Both the position numbers and the translations under genes were made by a program. The notes under the pieces are model-generated. The model did not search any database. It was not told the DNA's origin and worked only from the letters and a program-made list of their open reading frames with translations. From positions 186,001 through 250,000 of the forward strand of contig JBMNFJ010000017.1 of the NCBI GenBank assembly GCA_050949255.1: a stretch of 64,000 nt of DNA, written 5' to 3'. Position 1 is the stretch's first letter, and each line of letters begins with the position of its first letter. Shown in pieces: positions 9,159 through 17,528 of this stretch. Source of the stretch: UBA3941 sp002385665. Its GTDB lineage: Bacteria > Bacillota > Clostridia > Caldicoprobacterales > UBA3941.

Positions 9159-10247
9159 TTAATACAGCTTACGCCTCATAAACTCCATAAAGCCCTGCCA
9201 ATCATATCGGCTGAGGTAATGAGTGCCTCCCCTTAAGTGGTACCCAATACGTCCCTCATGCAGCTTTGTCCCCACCTCAGGAAGCCTGTCTTCTGTAACC
9301 AGGCCTTTAACCCCAAATAACTCATATACGTCGCTGGCTGCGACACAGCTTAAGAATTCCGATTCAGGGTCCGCCCACTCATCGCCTATGGCACTGCTGA
9401 CGTATACATATCTGGGTGCTATGGCTGAAATTAGGAAGTGCTGGTCAAAGGGCATGTTTTCTTCATTATCGACATATTCCTTATAGTTTTCGCAAAACCA
9501 ATAAGGGAAGGTTTTGACAATATCCCTTATCCTTTCTCCCTTTTTGCCCCGGCTGATAGCCGCACCGGAGCAACCCGATTCATTGGATATACCCATAATA
9601 AATCTCTCATCCTGGGCGGCACACCAAAGGGCAGTCTTTCCTAGTCTGGAATGCCCAACTACCGCTATCCTGGCCTTGTCTACTTCCTCAAGGGTCTGAA
9701 TAAAGTCCATAACCCTTTGGGCAGACCATGCCCACATGGATATTTTTCCCCACTCATCGGGTTTGCGATTTTCTCCACTATACATCCCCGCCAGCCCGGA
9801 TTCAAATTCGTCCTTATCCTTTGTAATATCCTCATAATAGAAGGAGGCCATTGCAAATCCACCATCTATTATCTCTTCTACCGGAAAGTATTTGTCGGAT
9901 ACATTCGGACTAAATGCTATATGTAAAAAGAGGGGAGCCTCTGAAACAGCCTTAGGTATAATCAGGTTGACAGGGAAGGAAAATTCACCCCTTGGGGTAT
10001 CGAAACTTAAGTCTATGACGGAGTGTACGGCCTTACCCGCAAATGCATCCTTGTCCTCCCTTACCAATTTCGGTGAAACCTTCGAAGGTGCAGGAGGCGA
10101 AAAGCCATATACTTGACTCCCTAATAATTGGACTATCTCCTGTCTCCTATTGGCCCACATCTTGTCATCCTTGATGACCGTAGAGTTTTGATCCATCATT
10201 ACATTAGGGAGGTTTCGCTTCTCAAGTATCCTTTTTAACTCTATCAT
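9159..10247 (-). CDS. CE15-like glucuronoyl esterase / alpha-beta hydrolase
   Basis: A 362-residue alpha/beta hydrolase. The nucleophile motif is GHSRLGKT with Ser200. This S-R-x-G-K arrangement is characteristic of carbohydrate esterase family 15 (4-O-methyl-glucuronoyl methylesterases) and related bacterial hydrolases. SNESGCSGAAISRG follows, and a C-terminal GGTHYLSRYDW supplies the likely catalytic His. Secreted CE15 enzymes cut the ester between xylan glucuronic acid and lignin. This one has no signal peptide, so it should act inside the cell on imported oligosaccharides or another ester. TTG/GTG alternatives exist, but the ATG fits the family start. True substrate unknown. Confidence 0.75.
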   Translation of the reverse strand: MIELKRILEKRNLPNVMMDQNSTVIKDDKMWANRRQEIVQLLGSQVYGFSPPAPSKVSPKLVREDKDAFAGKAVHSVIDLSFDTPRGEFSFPVNLIIPKAVSEAPLFLHIAFSPNVSDKYFPVEEIIDGGFAMASFYYEDITKDKDEFESGLAGMYSGENRKPDEWGKISMWAWSAQRVMDFIQTLEEVDKARIAVVGHSRLGKTALWCAAQDERFIMGISNESGCSGAAISRGKKGERIRDIVKTFPYWFCENYKEYVDNEENMPFDQHFLISAIAPRYVYVSSAIGDEWADPESEFLSCVAASDVYELFGVKGLVTEDRLPEVGTKLHEGRIGYHLRGGTHYLSRYDWQGFMEFMRRKLY

Positions 10248-10465
10248 TTATATTTCGCTCCTTCCGCCTTTATTCATATTCATTTTAACAGCATATTCTC
10301 AATAAATGCCCTATTATCCATTATCCCTTCTTATATAGTATATATTTGTCCGATTATTATCAACAGATTTATTGGGCCCAAAAACTTTTTTTATTTTCTA
10401 TGTTTATTTTTCGGAAAATAGGTTACTATAATAACGTAAGTTACCCAAACCCCCAAACCCCTTAC

Positions 10466-10500
10466 ATAAAGAGCCGCGAATACGTTCCGCGGCTCTTTGT
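10466..10500 (-). terminator. Terminator of the esterase gene
   Basis: Perfect 11-base arms AAAGAGCCGCG (10468-10478) and CGCGGCTCTTT (10488-10498) with a 9-base loop lie directly after the stop of the leftward esterase gene. The GC-rich core ends in TTT on either strand. Confidence 0.85.
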
Positions 10501-10510
10501 TTTCCCCTTC

Positions 10511-11293
10511 TTACTTAGAACTGTTCAGGGGCAACCACTCAAGCACTCTTTGAATCTTCTTGTCCCAGTAACCCCATTCATGGGTTCCAGGTTCCTCTTC
10601 ATAGGTCAGATCCAATCCCAGTTCATTGGCCCAATCCCTAAATACGATATTGTCCTCATACAGGAAGTCTTCAGTACCGCAGCATTGATAGAGCATGGGT
10701 TTCGGACCGTTGGATTTCGCTACCTTTTCAGCCAGATACAGTAGATCGTTATCGCTTCCCTTGATCTTGTCCAAGTCTCCAAATACGTACTCCCAGGCCC
10801 TTTGGGGATTCCTGTTTTTTGCCAAATCAGCAATATTGAGGGCACCGGAAAGACTGGCCCCTGCAATAAACTTGTCGGGGCATCGCAAAGCTAATTTAAA
10901 TGCCCCATATCCACCCATGGACAGGCCGGCTACGAAATTATCCTCCCTGGCCGCAGATATGGGAAAGAAGGATCTCACTATCTGGGGCAGTTCCTCACTT
11001 ACAAAGGTCCAATACCTGTCACCTTTGGCCATATCGGTATAGAAACTCTTATGTACGGCAGGCATTACTACAGCTAACCCCAGGGATGCTACATAGCGTT
11101 CAATAGAAGTGCGACGTGCCCATATGGTATGGTCATCAGACAATCCATGGAGCAGATATAGGACCGGATACTTATCCGAGGCCTTACTTCCTTCCATGCC
11201 AATCTGACCGGAAGCGGGCTGGGGCAAAATTACGTTCATGGATGTGGATAAGCCCAACACCTCCGAAAAGAAATCACATTGAATAAATGCCAT
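10511..11293 (-). CDS. Esterase D-type carbohydrate/acetyl esterase
   Basis: A 260-residue member of the esterase D / S-formylglutathione hydrolase-like alpha/beta hydrolases. The oxyanion motif LLHGLSDD, nucleophile Ser125 in GLSMGGYG, an Asp in the CGTEDFLYED region and the His in PGTHEWGYWD form the expected triad. Related Firmicute enzymes include tributyrin esterases and enzymes removing acetyl or feruloyl groups from sugars. With a CE15-like esterase downstream and an arabinofuranosidase nearby, an intracellular oligosaccharide deacetylase is a reasonable inference. I start it at ATG 11293 because AAAGGAG lies eight bases upstream. The upstream in-frame GTG overlaps that site. Confidence 0.82.
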   Translation of the reverse strand: MAFIQCDFFSEVLGLSTSMNVILPQPASGQIGMEGSKASDKYPVLYLLHGLSDDHTIWARRTSIERYVASLGLAVVMPAVHKSFYTDMAKGDRYWTFVSEELPQIVRSFFPISAAREDNFVAGLSMGGYGAFKLALRCPDKFIAGASLSGALNIADLAKNRNPQRAWEYVFGDLDKIKGSDNDLLYLAEKVAKSNGPKPMLYQCCGTEDFLYEDNIVFRDWANELGLDLTYEEEPGTHEWGYWDKKIQRVLEWLPLNSSK

Positions 11294-11328
11294 TATTACC
11301 ACTCCTTTATTAATGAATTATTAGCATT

Positions 11329-12120
11329 TTACAGCCAACTCACTATGTCTACAAGCCTTTCCGCTATAATGTCCGGCTGTGTTTCAGAGTCCTTAAGATC
11401 TTCTTCTTTGGTCTCGCCGGTCAATACAAGGATGCTGGTTACCCCATGGTTTACGCCTATGGCTATATCGGTGTAGAGCCTGTCCCCAATAAAGGCTATA
11501 TCGTCAGCCCCGCACTTTAGATAGTCCAGGATGAACTCCAGGGTTTCTCTATAGGGCTTGCCCAAATATTTGGGCTCTACCCCTGTAGACGCAGTGATAA
11601 AGGCACAGATGGCGCCGCAGTCGGGAATAAATCCGTCTTCAGTAGGACAGTTGAAATCCGGATGGGTGGCTATAAAGGTTGCTCCCTTCCGTATAAAGGT
11701 ACAGGCATGGCTCAACTTATCATAGGTTATGGTAGTATCAAATCCCGCCACTACCAGATCCGGATCATTTTCCACCAGGTCTATTCCTTCCTTTATAAAC
11801 TGTTCCTCAAGCTCCGGCGTGCCCAACAGATAAACCTTTTGATTATTATAGTATTTTTTCAGGTGATGGATCGTAACCATCCCGGAGGTGACTACCTTAT
11901 TCCTCCCCAGGTTACAACCCATCCTCTTAAGCTTGTCTATATAGACATCTGGATTTTTGGATGAATTATTGGTAAAGAAGAGAAAATCATGCCCGGTCTT
12001 ACCCAAGGTGTCTATAAATTCCAGAGAGCCATCCAATAACCTGTCCCCTAAGTAAAAGGTCCCATCCATATCCAGAATAAAGTATTTTATATCCCTTAGG
12101 GCTTCCTTTTTATCAACCAA
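11329..12120 (-). CDS. HAD-IIA family sugar phosphatase (NagD-like)
   Basis: A 263-residue haloacid dehalogenase-type phosphatase. Motif I is LDMDGTFYLGD, motif II is FFTNNSSKN, the cap is of the large C2 type, and motifs III/IV appear as KPYRETLEF and FIGDRLYTDI. This domain order is that of the NagD / p-nitrophenylphosphatase group, which dephosphorylates nucleotides or sugar phosphates. The start is TTG at 12120 with AGGAGG seven bases upstream. It is separated by only 35 bases from the esterase gene downstream and may be co-transcribed with it. Physiological substrate unknown. Confidence 0.88.
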   Translation of the reverse strand: MVDKKEALRDIKYFILDMDGTFYLGDRLLDGSLEFIDTLGKTGHDFLFFTNNSSKNPDVYIDKLKRMGCNLGRNKVVTSGMVTIHHLKKYYNNQKVYLLGTPELEEQFIKEGIDLVENDPDLVVAGFDTTITYDKLSHACTFIRKGATFIATHPDFNCPTEDGFIPDCGAICAFITASTGVEPKYLGKPYRETLEFILDYLKCGADDIAFIGDRLYTDIAIGVNHGVTSILVLTGETKEEDLKDSETQPDIIAERLVDIVSWL

Positions 12121-12124
12121 GTCT

Positions 12125-12195
12125 TATCCTCCTAAGTAACAGTACTAATACATCAATAGATCACATGTGGTTAGCTGAAATAGTTTGTGTAAGAG
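12125..12195. repeat. Left segment of the composite intergenic repeat, copy B
   Basis: This stretch (ATCCTCCTAAGTAACAGTAC ... GTTAGCTGAAATAGTTTGTG) aligns with similar stretches at 15,641, 35,095 and 51,864. In three of the four sites it lies just left of the palindromic unit. Confidence 0.65.
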
Positions 12196-12200
12196 CAATC

Positions 12201-12371
12201 ACAATGGCTATTGACCGCTCTGTAGCATCGTATGAGTAACTGTATAGTTGAAGTTTCAAAAAAATTATTATAGTTTTATTTAACAAACTTTAAATAGTAA
12301 TGTATTTTTTGAAACTTCTCTCTTCCGACATCAATTTGAAGAAAACTAATGAAGTCATTTGCTTGTCAATA
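12201..12371. repeat. Palindromic intergenic repeat, copy B, with an inserted inner palindrome
   Basis: The left end ACAATGGCTATTGACCGCTC and the right part CTTCCGACATCAATTTGAAG...GCTTGTCAATAT match copies A, C and D. About 100 bases (12,221-12,320) are inserted at the position where copies A and D continue directly. The insert contains 14-base perfect arms GAAGTTTCAAAAAA (12250-12263) and TTTTTTGAAACTTC (12305-12318). GAACCAGC lies shortly to the right. Confidence 0.7.
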
Positions 12372-12438
12372 TTTCGTTATTTAAGATAATGAACCAGCGC
12401 AAAGTAAGTATATGATGTTTCTTTAGACTGGAGTAGAT

Positions 12439-13944
12439 TTACGCCTTGGCCAGCCTAATCACATTCCAGGAGAGTTTGTTCAGGGTGGTTATAAGCTGTC
12501 CGTCTTCGACCCTGGTATCCTGTCTGTTGCCGGGAATAACATTAAATGGATTGTCCTTGGTATTTACAGCCTTAACATCATCATGTTCCAAGGTAATATG
12601 TTCCACAACCCTATATCCGGGGAAGTTTCTAAGGTCGCATTCCAGGACCATAGGCTCCTCCATATCCCTGTTTACGGCAAATATGGTCAGCTCCTCATTC
12701 TCCTCGTTGAATACCGACGTGGAATCCAGGTAGGGTACATCGGTGTATTCTTTGGTGTCATACACAGGAGAAGAAATAACCGGATCAAGAACTACTCCCC
12801 TTCCGTATACTGACGCATGCATATAGGGATAGAAGATGGTCTGACGCCATGCAGCTCCCCCGTTTTCCGTCATAATGGGTGCGATTACGTTTACCAGCTG
12901 GGCCATACAGGCGATTTTCACCCTATCACAATGCTTAAGCAGGGTAATGAGCATGGAACCTACCAATAGAGCATCCTCAAAGGTGTAGACATCCTCCAGC
13001 TGGGGAGGTGCTATAGACCATGGCTCGATTTTTTTATCCGCTTCATTGGAATGGAACCATACGTTCCACTCATCAAAGGAGAGGTTGATGGTCTTTTTGC
13101 TTCTCTTTTTTGCCTTAATGTAATCACATATGGAGATCACCGACTTAATGAACAGGTCCATATCCATAGTGCTGGCCAAAAAGTTGGGAGTATCGTTATC
13201 TCGGTTACCATAGTACCGATGAAGTGAAATATAGTCTACAAGTTCGTATGTATGGTCAAGTACCGTGGCTTCCCATTGGGCAAAGGTAGGCATATCCGTG
13301 TTAGAGCTTCCACAAGCTACCAGTTCAATGGTGGGATCCACCAGTTTCATTACCTTTCCCGCCTCCAGGGCTATCCTACCGTACTCTTCAGCGGTCTTGT
13401 GTCCGATTTGCCAAGGCCCGTCCATCTCATTGCCAAGGCACCAGATCTTGATGTTATGGGGTTCTTCATACCCATGGGATCTTCTTAGATCGCTCCAATA
13501 GGTTCCACCCGGATGATTGCAGTATTCCACGAAATTACGGGCGGCATCAATACCCCGTGAGCCAAGGTTTATCGCCATCATCACCTCAGCATCCACTTCT
13601 TTAGCCCAATCCACAAATTCATTAGTGCCAAATTGATTGGTTTCAATAGTCCTCCAAGCCAGTTCCAACCGCCTTGGCCGGCTTTCTTTAGGTCCAACGC
13701 CGTCTTCCCAATTGTATCCCGACACAAAGTTTCCACCCGGATAGCGGACAATGGGTACCTTAAGCTCCTTTACAAGGTCGATAACATCCCTGCGAAAACC
13801 ATTCTCGTCCGCTTCAGGATGGTCCGGCTCATAGATGCCTCCATAGATGGCCCGCCCCAAGTGCTCGATAAAGGAGCCGTAGAGCCGGTCATCCACCTGA
13901 CCCACTTTAAAATCCTTATCAAGTATCATTTTGGCCTTTTTCAT
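12439..13944 (-). CDS. abfA: Alpha-L-arabinofuranosidase, GH51
   Basis: GH51 enzymes release arabinofuranose from arabinoxylan and arabinan fragments with retention. The 501-residue protein begins like the family (GQVDDRLYGSFIEHLGRAIYGGIYEP). It carries the acid/base Glu in WCLGNEMDGPWQ and the nucleophile Glu in LSFDEWNVW, and ends in the usual beta-sandwich domain. Length matches intracellular Bacillus and Clostridium AbfA enzymes, and there is no signal peptide. A GGAGG lies ten bases before the ATG. It appears to be transcribed alone, with repeat copy B downstream. Together with transketolase and the esterases it points to use of imported arabinoxylan oligosaccharides. Confidence 0.95.
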   Translation of the reverse strand: MKKAKMILDKDFKVGQVDDRLYGSFIEHLGRAIYGGIYEPDHPEADENGFRRDVIDLVKELKVPIVRYPGGNFVSGYNWEDGVGPKESRPRRLELAWRTIETNQFGTNEFVDWAKEVDAEVMMAINLGSRGIDAARNFVEYCNHPGGTYWSDLRRSHGYEEPHNIKIWCLGNEMDGPWQIGHKTAEEYGRIALEAGKVMKLVDPTIELVACGSSNTDMPTFAQWEATVLDHTYELVDYISLHRYYGNRDNDTPNFLASTMDMDLFIKSVISICDYIKAKKRSKKTINLSFDEWNVWFHSNEADKKIEPWSIAPPQLEDVYTFEDALLVGSMLITLLKHCDRVKIACMAQLVNVIAPIMTENGGAAWRQTIFYPYMHASVYGRGVVLDPVISSPVYDTKEYTDVPYLDSTSVFNEENEELTIFAVNRDMEEPMVLECDLRNFPGYRVVEHITLEHDDVKAVNTKDNPFNVIPGNRQDTRVEDGQLITTLNKLSWNVIRLAKA

Positions 13945-14016
13945 TTCCTGATTACCTCCTCTTTATAAAAATTCACAGCATATATATGGACAACAGGTCT
14001 TCCGGTCAAGCCGTTT

Positions 14017-14241
14017 CTAATCCTCAAAGAGCCTGTCCATAAGCTCATTGATCCTCTCCCTTTGCTCATCGGTCTCCTGGGCAGAGGCAATTACCTTGCC
14101 ATCGCCGTCTATAAGAATAACGCTGCCCTCCTTGGCATCGGGGGGTAAAAGATCAATGGATATATCGACAAATTCCCGGTCCTCCAACTCCACTACCGCC
14201 CAGTCTCCTTCAAACCTATCTATGGTTCCTTTTCTATACAT
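14017..14241 (-). CDS. DUF3006 family small protein
   Basis: A 74-residue protein (MYRKGTIDRFEGDWAVVELED...) with the conserved start of DUF3006: a small beta-rich N-terminal half followed by a charged helix. GGAGG lies six bases before the ATG. In many Firmicutes DUF3006 genes sit next to a secreted ComEC-like metallo-hydrolase, and here one lies 209 bases upstream on the same strand. The family has no established function. It may be co-transcribed with the hydrolase. Confidence 0.8.
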   Translation of the reverse strand: MYRKGTIDRFEGDWAVVELEDREFVDISIDLLPPDAKEGSVILIDGDGKVIASAQETDEQRERINELMDRLFED

Positions 14242-14450
14242 GGCATGCCTCCATAATCTTTTTTATCTGTAAGTTCCTCTAACCCAATACCGCGCACTGC
14301 TTATGACAATAGCCCTGCTTACCTCATGGGTATAATCCTGTAGCAAAGTTTGTTACACATAAGATCTGGCTATAAACGGTATTCATTTCCAGTAAATGAA
14401 CCGTTAAGTTCTTTCGCCATATACTTGACATATAATATATAGATTATGGA

Positions 14451-15350
14451 CTAATCCTTAAAGTATACTTCCTTGCCGTCCGATATCGCTACAATAGTGC
14501 CGTCCAGATCGGTCCTATAGACGGTAATACCCTTATCCTCCATTAGGGAGATTACTTCTTTGTGGGGATGACCATATTTATTATCCGCCCCCAACATAAT
14601 AACCGCATATTCGGGATCAACGGCTTCAATATAATCTTCGGTATTTGAAGTGGAAGAGCCATGATGACCAAGCTTAATAACATGGGTTTTAATGTTATCA
14701 TAGGATGATAGGATGCTGTCCTCAGTCCTTTTTTCTGCATCCCCCTGAAATAGAAAGGCTGTTTGACCATAGGTCAGCCGTATGACGATAGAAAAGTCGT
14801 TAAGATTATCCGATTTCAAGTCGCTGTCCGGTGCCAGAATCTCCGCCATTGCTCCTTCTATGGGTATAGTCAACCCTGACCTGGCTGCCTTGATCTTAAG
14901 CCCTTTCCTGTCAATTGCCTCCAGAACATCCATATAGGTCTTGGTGGTATGAGTCACCCTGGGCATATATATTTCGCCAATATCAAATTCATCTATTACA
15001 TCATCCAGCCCACCTATATGGTCTGCGTGGGGATGGGTCCCTACCAGATAGTCTATCCTTTCTACTCCCTGGCTTCTTAAGTAGTCTACCACTACTTCCC
15101 CTTTATCGTTATCACCTGCATCGATAAGCATATTTTCACCGGTAGGCATACTTATCAGGATAGAATCTCCCTGCCCCACATCGATAAAATGCACGGCCAT
15201 AGACCCTTCCGGTGTTGGAATATCTTCTTCTTCGATGATATCCAGTATGGCATCCAGTTCGTCCAATAATTCGCAGGATGTCAGGATTAATGTTACAGCC
15301 AATAGTAGAACAAGTAAAATACCAGTGATCCAGAATTTTCTTTTTGCCAT
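14451..15350 (-). CDS. ComEC/Rec2-like metallo-beta-lactamase-fold lipoprotein
   Basis: The 299-residue product opens with a lysine-rich signal peptide and an LTSC lipobox, so it should be a lipoprotein on the outer face of the membrane. The mature part begins with HFIDVGQGDSILI, carries the metal motif THPHADHIGG and later LGHHGSSTSN and KYGHPHKE, as in the C-terminal domain of ComEC. Such free-standing domains are proposed extracellular nucleases or phosphodiesterases, and DNA degradation is shown for some relatives. It does not contain the ComEC membrane channel. GGAGG precedes the ATG. It is upstream of a DUF3006 gene, its usual partner. Confidence 0.86.
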   Translation of the reverse strand: MAKRKFWITGILLVLLLAVTLILTSCELLDELDAILDIIEEEDIPTPEGSMAVHFIDVGQGDSILISMPTGENMLIDAGDNDKGEVVVDYLRSQGVERIDYLVGTHPHADHIGGLDDVIDEFDIGEIYMPRVTHTTKTYMDVLEAIDRKGLKIKAARSGLTIPIEGAMAEILAPDSDLKSDNLNDFSIVIRLTYGQTAFLFQGDAEKRTEDSILSSYDNIKTHVIKLGHHGSSTSNTEDYIEAVDPEYAVIMLGADNKYGHPHKEVISLMEDKGITVYRTDLDGTIVAISDGKEVYFKD

Positions 15351-15366
15351 TCAATTCCTCCTTGAA

Positions 15367-15430
15367 TGCATTTATTGTATCGCAAGTTCAAGTCTTGATT
15401 GGCTTCTTTCACATCGATTCAATAAATGCA
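15367..15430. repeat. Inverted repeat upstream of the metallo-hydrolase gene
   Basis: Perfect 11-base arms TGCATTTATTG (15367-15377) and CAATAAATGCA (15420-15430), 42 bases apart, lie 17 bases before the leftward gene start. This could be a leader hairpin or a regulator binding pair. No other support. Confidence 0.45.
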
Positions 15431-15640
15431 TCAGATAAAACCCTAAAGTTTTTCCTAAATTTCATTTATTATATCCTATGTACAGCTTTGGATTGGCATG
15501 CTAAACACCATTGTGTTAATTATACCATGTTTCATCCTCGGGGGTTAGATGGTTTATCTCATAAACAGTATAAAGTTGGATAGATTAACCCCCAGTGCTG
15601 GTTCTTTTCCAGGTAATAGGATATTGACCGTAAAGCTACA

Positions 15641-15710
15641 AAACCATCCTCCCTGGTAATAGTATTGATATGCCAAATTTCATACATATAGCTAACTTAT
15701 GAGATAGTGA
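15641..15710. repeat. Left segment of the composite intergenic repeat, copy C
   Basis: CATCCTCCCTGGTAATAGTA ... CATACATATAGCTAACTTAT aligns with copies at 12,125, 35,095 and 51,864. GTGCTGGTTC at 15,597-15,606 lies further left, as beside copy A. Confidence 0.65.
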
Positions 15711-15717
15711 CTGTAAA

Positions 15718-15926
15718 AATAATAGCTATTGACTGCTCCTTCCGCCATTGATTTGGAGAAAACTAAGGCTTCTTTCATTTGAAAAGCCTAACGCTTCCAA
15801 TCCGGCGTCCTGCCGGAAGGAAGCTGCTTTAAGCGTCCTGCTTAAAGCTACGGCTTTTCTGCATTCCATAAGCCAAGTTTTCTTAGCCAAATCAATGAAG
15901 TCATCCGCTTGTCAATAGCCATTACC
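15718..15926. repeat. Large palindromic MITE-like element, copy C
   Basis: About 209 bases forming one large imperfect palindrome. Left arm features (AATAGCTATTGAC, ATTGATTTGG, AAAACTAAGGCTT, GAAAAGCC) recur inverted on the right (GGCTTTTC, AAGCCAAGTTTTC, CCAAATCAAT, GTCAATAGCCATT). The centre holds two hairpins, GCTTCC-aat-CCGGC with GCCGG-aa-GGAAGC and GCTTTAAGC with GCTTAAAGC, both with the loop GTCCT. No open frame of note is present. The shape is that of a non-autonomous mobile element or a processed structured RNA. Confidence 0.8.
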
Positions 15927-16031
15927 TTAGCCATTAACGGTATATGAATAAAGCAACGCGTTAACTTGACGCACCTATATAGAATGACAATATCGGTTGC
16001 CTATCTGGATACATTTTTGCAGAAGAAGAAG

Positions 16032-16056
16032 AAAAAAAGCGACCCAAAGTCGCTCT
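16032..16056 (-). terminator. Terminator of the endonuclease Q gene
   Basis: On the minus strand AGCGAC-tttggg-GTCGCT is followed by a run of seven T. A compact strong intrinsic terminator about 110 bases past the stop of the leftward gene at 16,166. Confidence 0.88.
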
Positions 16057-16165
16057 TATAAACCTTGTAAAGTCGCGTCCTTACACTTATATCATAACTG
16101 CCCAAACCTACACAATTTTTTGTTTCCCATTATCATATGTCACATCCGTTGGTCCTTTATCCGAT

Positions 16166-17347
16166 CTAATGTTCAACCCTACCATATTTTCCTCCACCCC
16201 CGTGGGCAATAGACAACTTCCCTTCCCGGCCCTTTATAATCATATCGGCGATATCTTCGGATACCACCTGCCTGATTTCCTCCCGAGAGGCCTTGTGAAG
16301 AACGTTCATCTCGTTACCAAAGGCGTCAATAAGCCTGTCTATGGTCTTAGGTCCTACTCCCGGTATAAATCCAAGGGGAACTTGGTAATGGTACGGAGGC
16401 CGGTTGTTGTCCTCAGGACTTTTCTCCCGATCCCGAATCATCACCAATCTATCCAGAACTCCCATGACAACCCTATGCTTGGGATCGTTGGGACATTCCG
16501 TGATAGGTGGCGGAAGTTCCGTTATCTTCTCGCACACTTTGCAGAAGGTTCTATGATACTTGCCCAGCTTTGGATCCAAACCGTAGTTGGCTGTTATCCT
16601 TCGCCCGTCCTGACCCCTTAAGGCCTTGACTACCTCTTGAAAGTCCAGACCGCCTAAGAGCATAGTGTTATATTCCCTGCCCATTCGTCCTAAAGAATGA
16701 GCATCAGAGTTACTTAAAAAGGTTTTGGAATCAAGTTCCGATACTTGACCGGCCATTTCAGCATCTGCGCTCAGGCCCAGTTCAATGGAGGGTATCTTTT
16801 CCAGAGAAGTCGGGTTGAAAATTTGGGCGAGGCGATGGGCACAGTTCCCATAGAAACCCTTGTATGGGGTAAACACATGGGCCGGTATGAAGATTCCATC
16901 CAGGGAATTCACTATATCAAACAGTTCCTGGCCTGACAGCCTGCTGACAGTGGCGTTGTATTCCAAGTTGGTCATATGGTTGTCCATAATCCGGGAAAAC
17001 TCTTTAACCCGGGACAGGGATGGGAAGAACATCAGGGAATGAGCACTGCATCCGTAACTTTCTCTTGTTTCAATCTCCGAACCCAGGAGAATCACTAAAT
17101 CGTCACTATAGACCATGCCGCCCCCGGGGATTTCGTCCAGTTCCCCCGCATGGAGCAGCTCCTCAATATCCCTTATTATCCAAGGGGATACGCAATCCAC
17201 CACCCCTATAACGTGTATTCCCTTCCTATGGTAGGCCTCGTAGGCAATATTGCTAAAGGTTAGATTGTTGGATGTTCCCCGTTTGGTAATCTTGCCTAGG
17301 GAAGATCTCCCTATATGTACATGAAGATCCACATAATATTCCTGCAT
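16166..17347 (-). CDS. Endonuclease Q family PHP-domain DNA repair nuclease
   Basis: The 393-residue protein starts YYVDLHVHIGRS, the first metal motif of a PHP domain. It continues with GVVDCVSPW, GSEIETRE, PAHVFTPYKGFYG and SNSDAHSLGRMGREY, which supply the remaining metal ligands. After residue 265 come paired cysteines (CKVCEK, CPNDPKH) resembling a zinc site. A helix-hairpin-helix stretch, GVGPKTIDRLIDAFG, follows. This order matches endonuclease Q, which nicks 5' of deaminated bases such as hypoxanthine and uracil and was described first in Thermococcales archaea. Bacterial homologues occur in Bacillales and Clostridia. It is single in its transcription unit. The ATG start is preceded by a GGAGATAACTG-like site. 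Confidence 0.83.
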   Translation of the reverse strand: MQEYYVDLHVHIGRSSLGKITKRGTSNNLTFSNIAYEAYHRKGIHVIGVVDCVSPWIIRDIEELLHAGELDEIPGGGMVYSDDLVILLGSEIETRESYGCSAHSLMFFPSLSRVKEFSRIMDNHMTNLEYNATVSRLSGQELFDIVNSLDGIFIPAHVFTPYKGFYGNCAHRLAQIFNPTSLEKIPSIELGLSADAEMAGQVSELDSKTFLSNSDAHSLGRMGREYNTMLLGGLDFQEVVKALRGQDGRRITANYGLDPKLGKYHRTFCKVCEKITELPPPITECPNDPKHRVVMGVLDRLVMIRDREKSPEDNNRPPYHYQVPLGFIPGVGPKTIDRLIDAFGNEMNVLHKASREEIRQVVSEDIADMIIKGREGKLSIAHGGGGKYGRVEH

Positions 17348-17528
17348 CAGTTATCTCCTTTGCAATCTCCGCTAAGGGTAGTATCTGTATTCCCTATTAG
17401 TATCCAACAGATAAACATTATCATACAAAAAACTATCTAACCTATTAATCCTATAACCAGGTTGTCTGATTCTTTCTGCAATGCTCCTTGCTCATACTAT
17501 GTCCCATGCTACATCCATCATAAATCCC

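Noticed and set aside
15718..15926. tRNA or tRNA-like gene at the clover-shaped palindrome
   Set aside because: The stems are far too long, there is no T-loop GTTCGAATC-type sequence and no CCA-type acceptor end.
16169..16621. 150-codon plus-strand open frame
   Set aside because: It mirrors the endonuclease Q gene, whose motifs are intact, and has no family features of its own.
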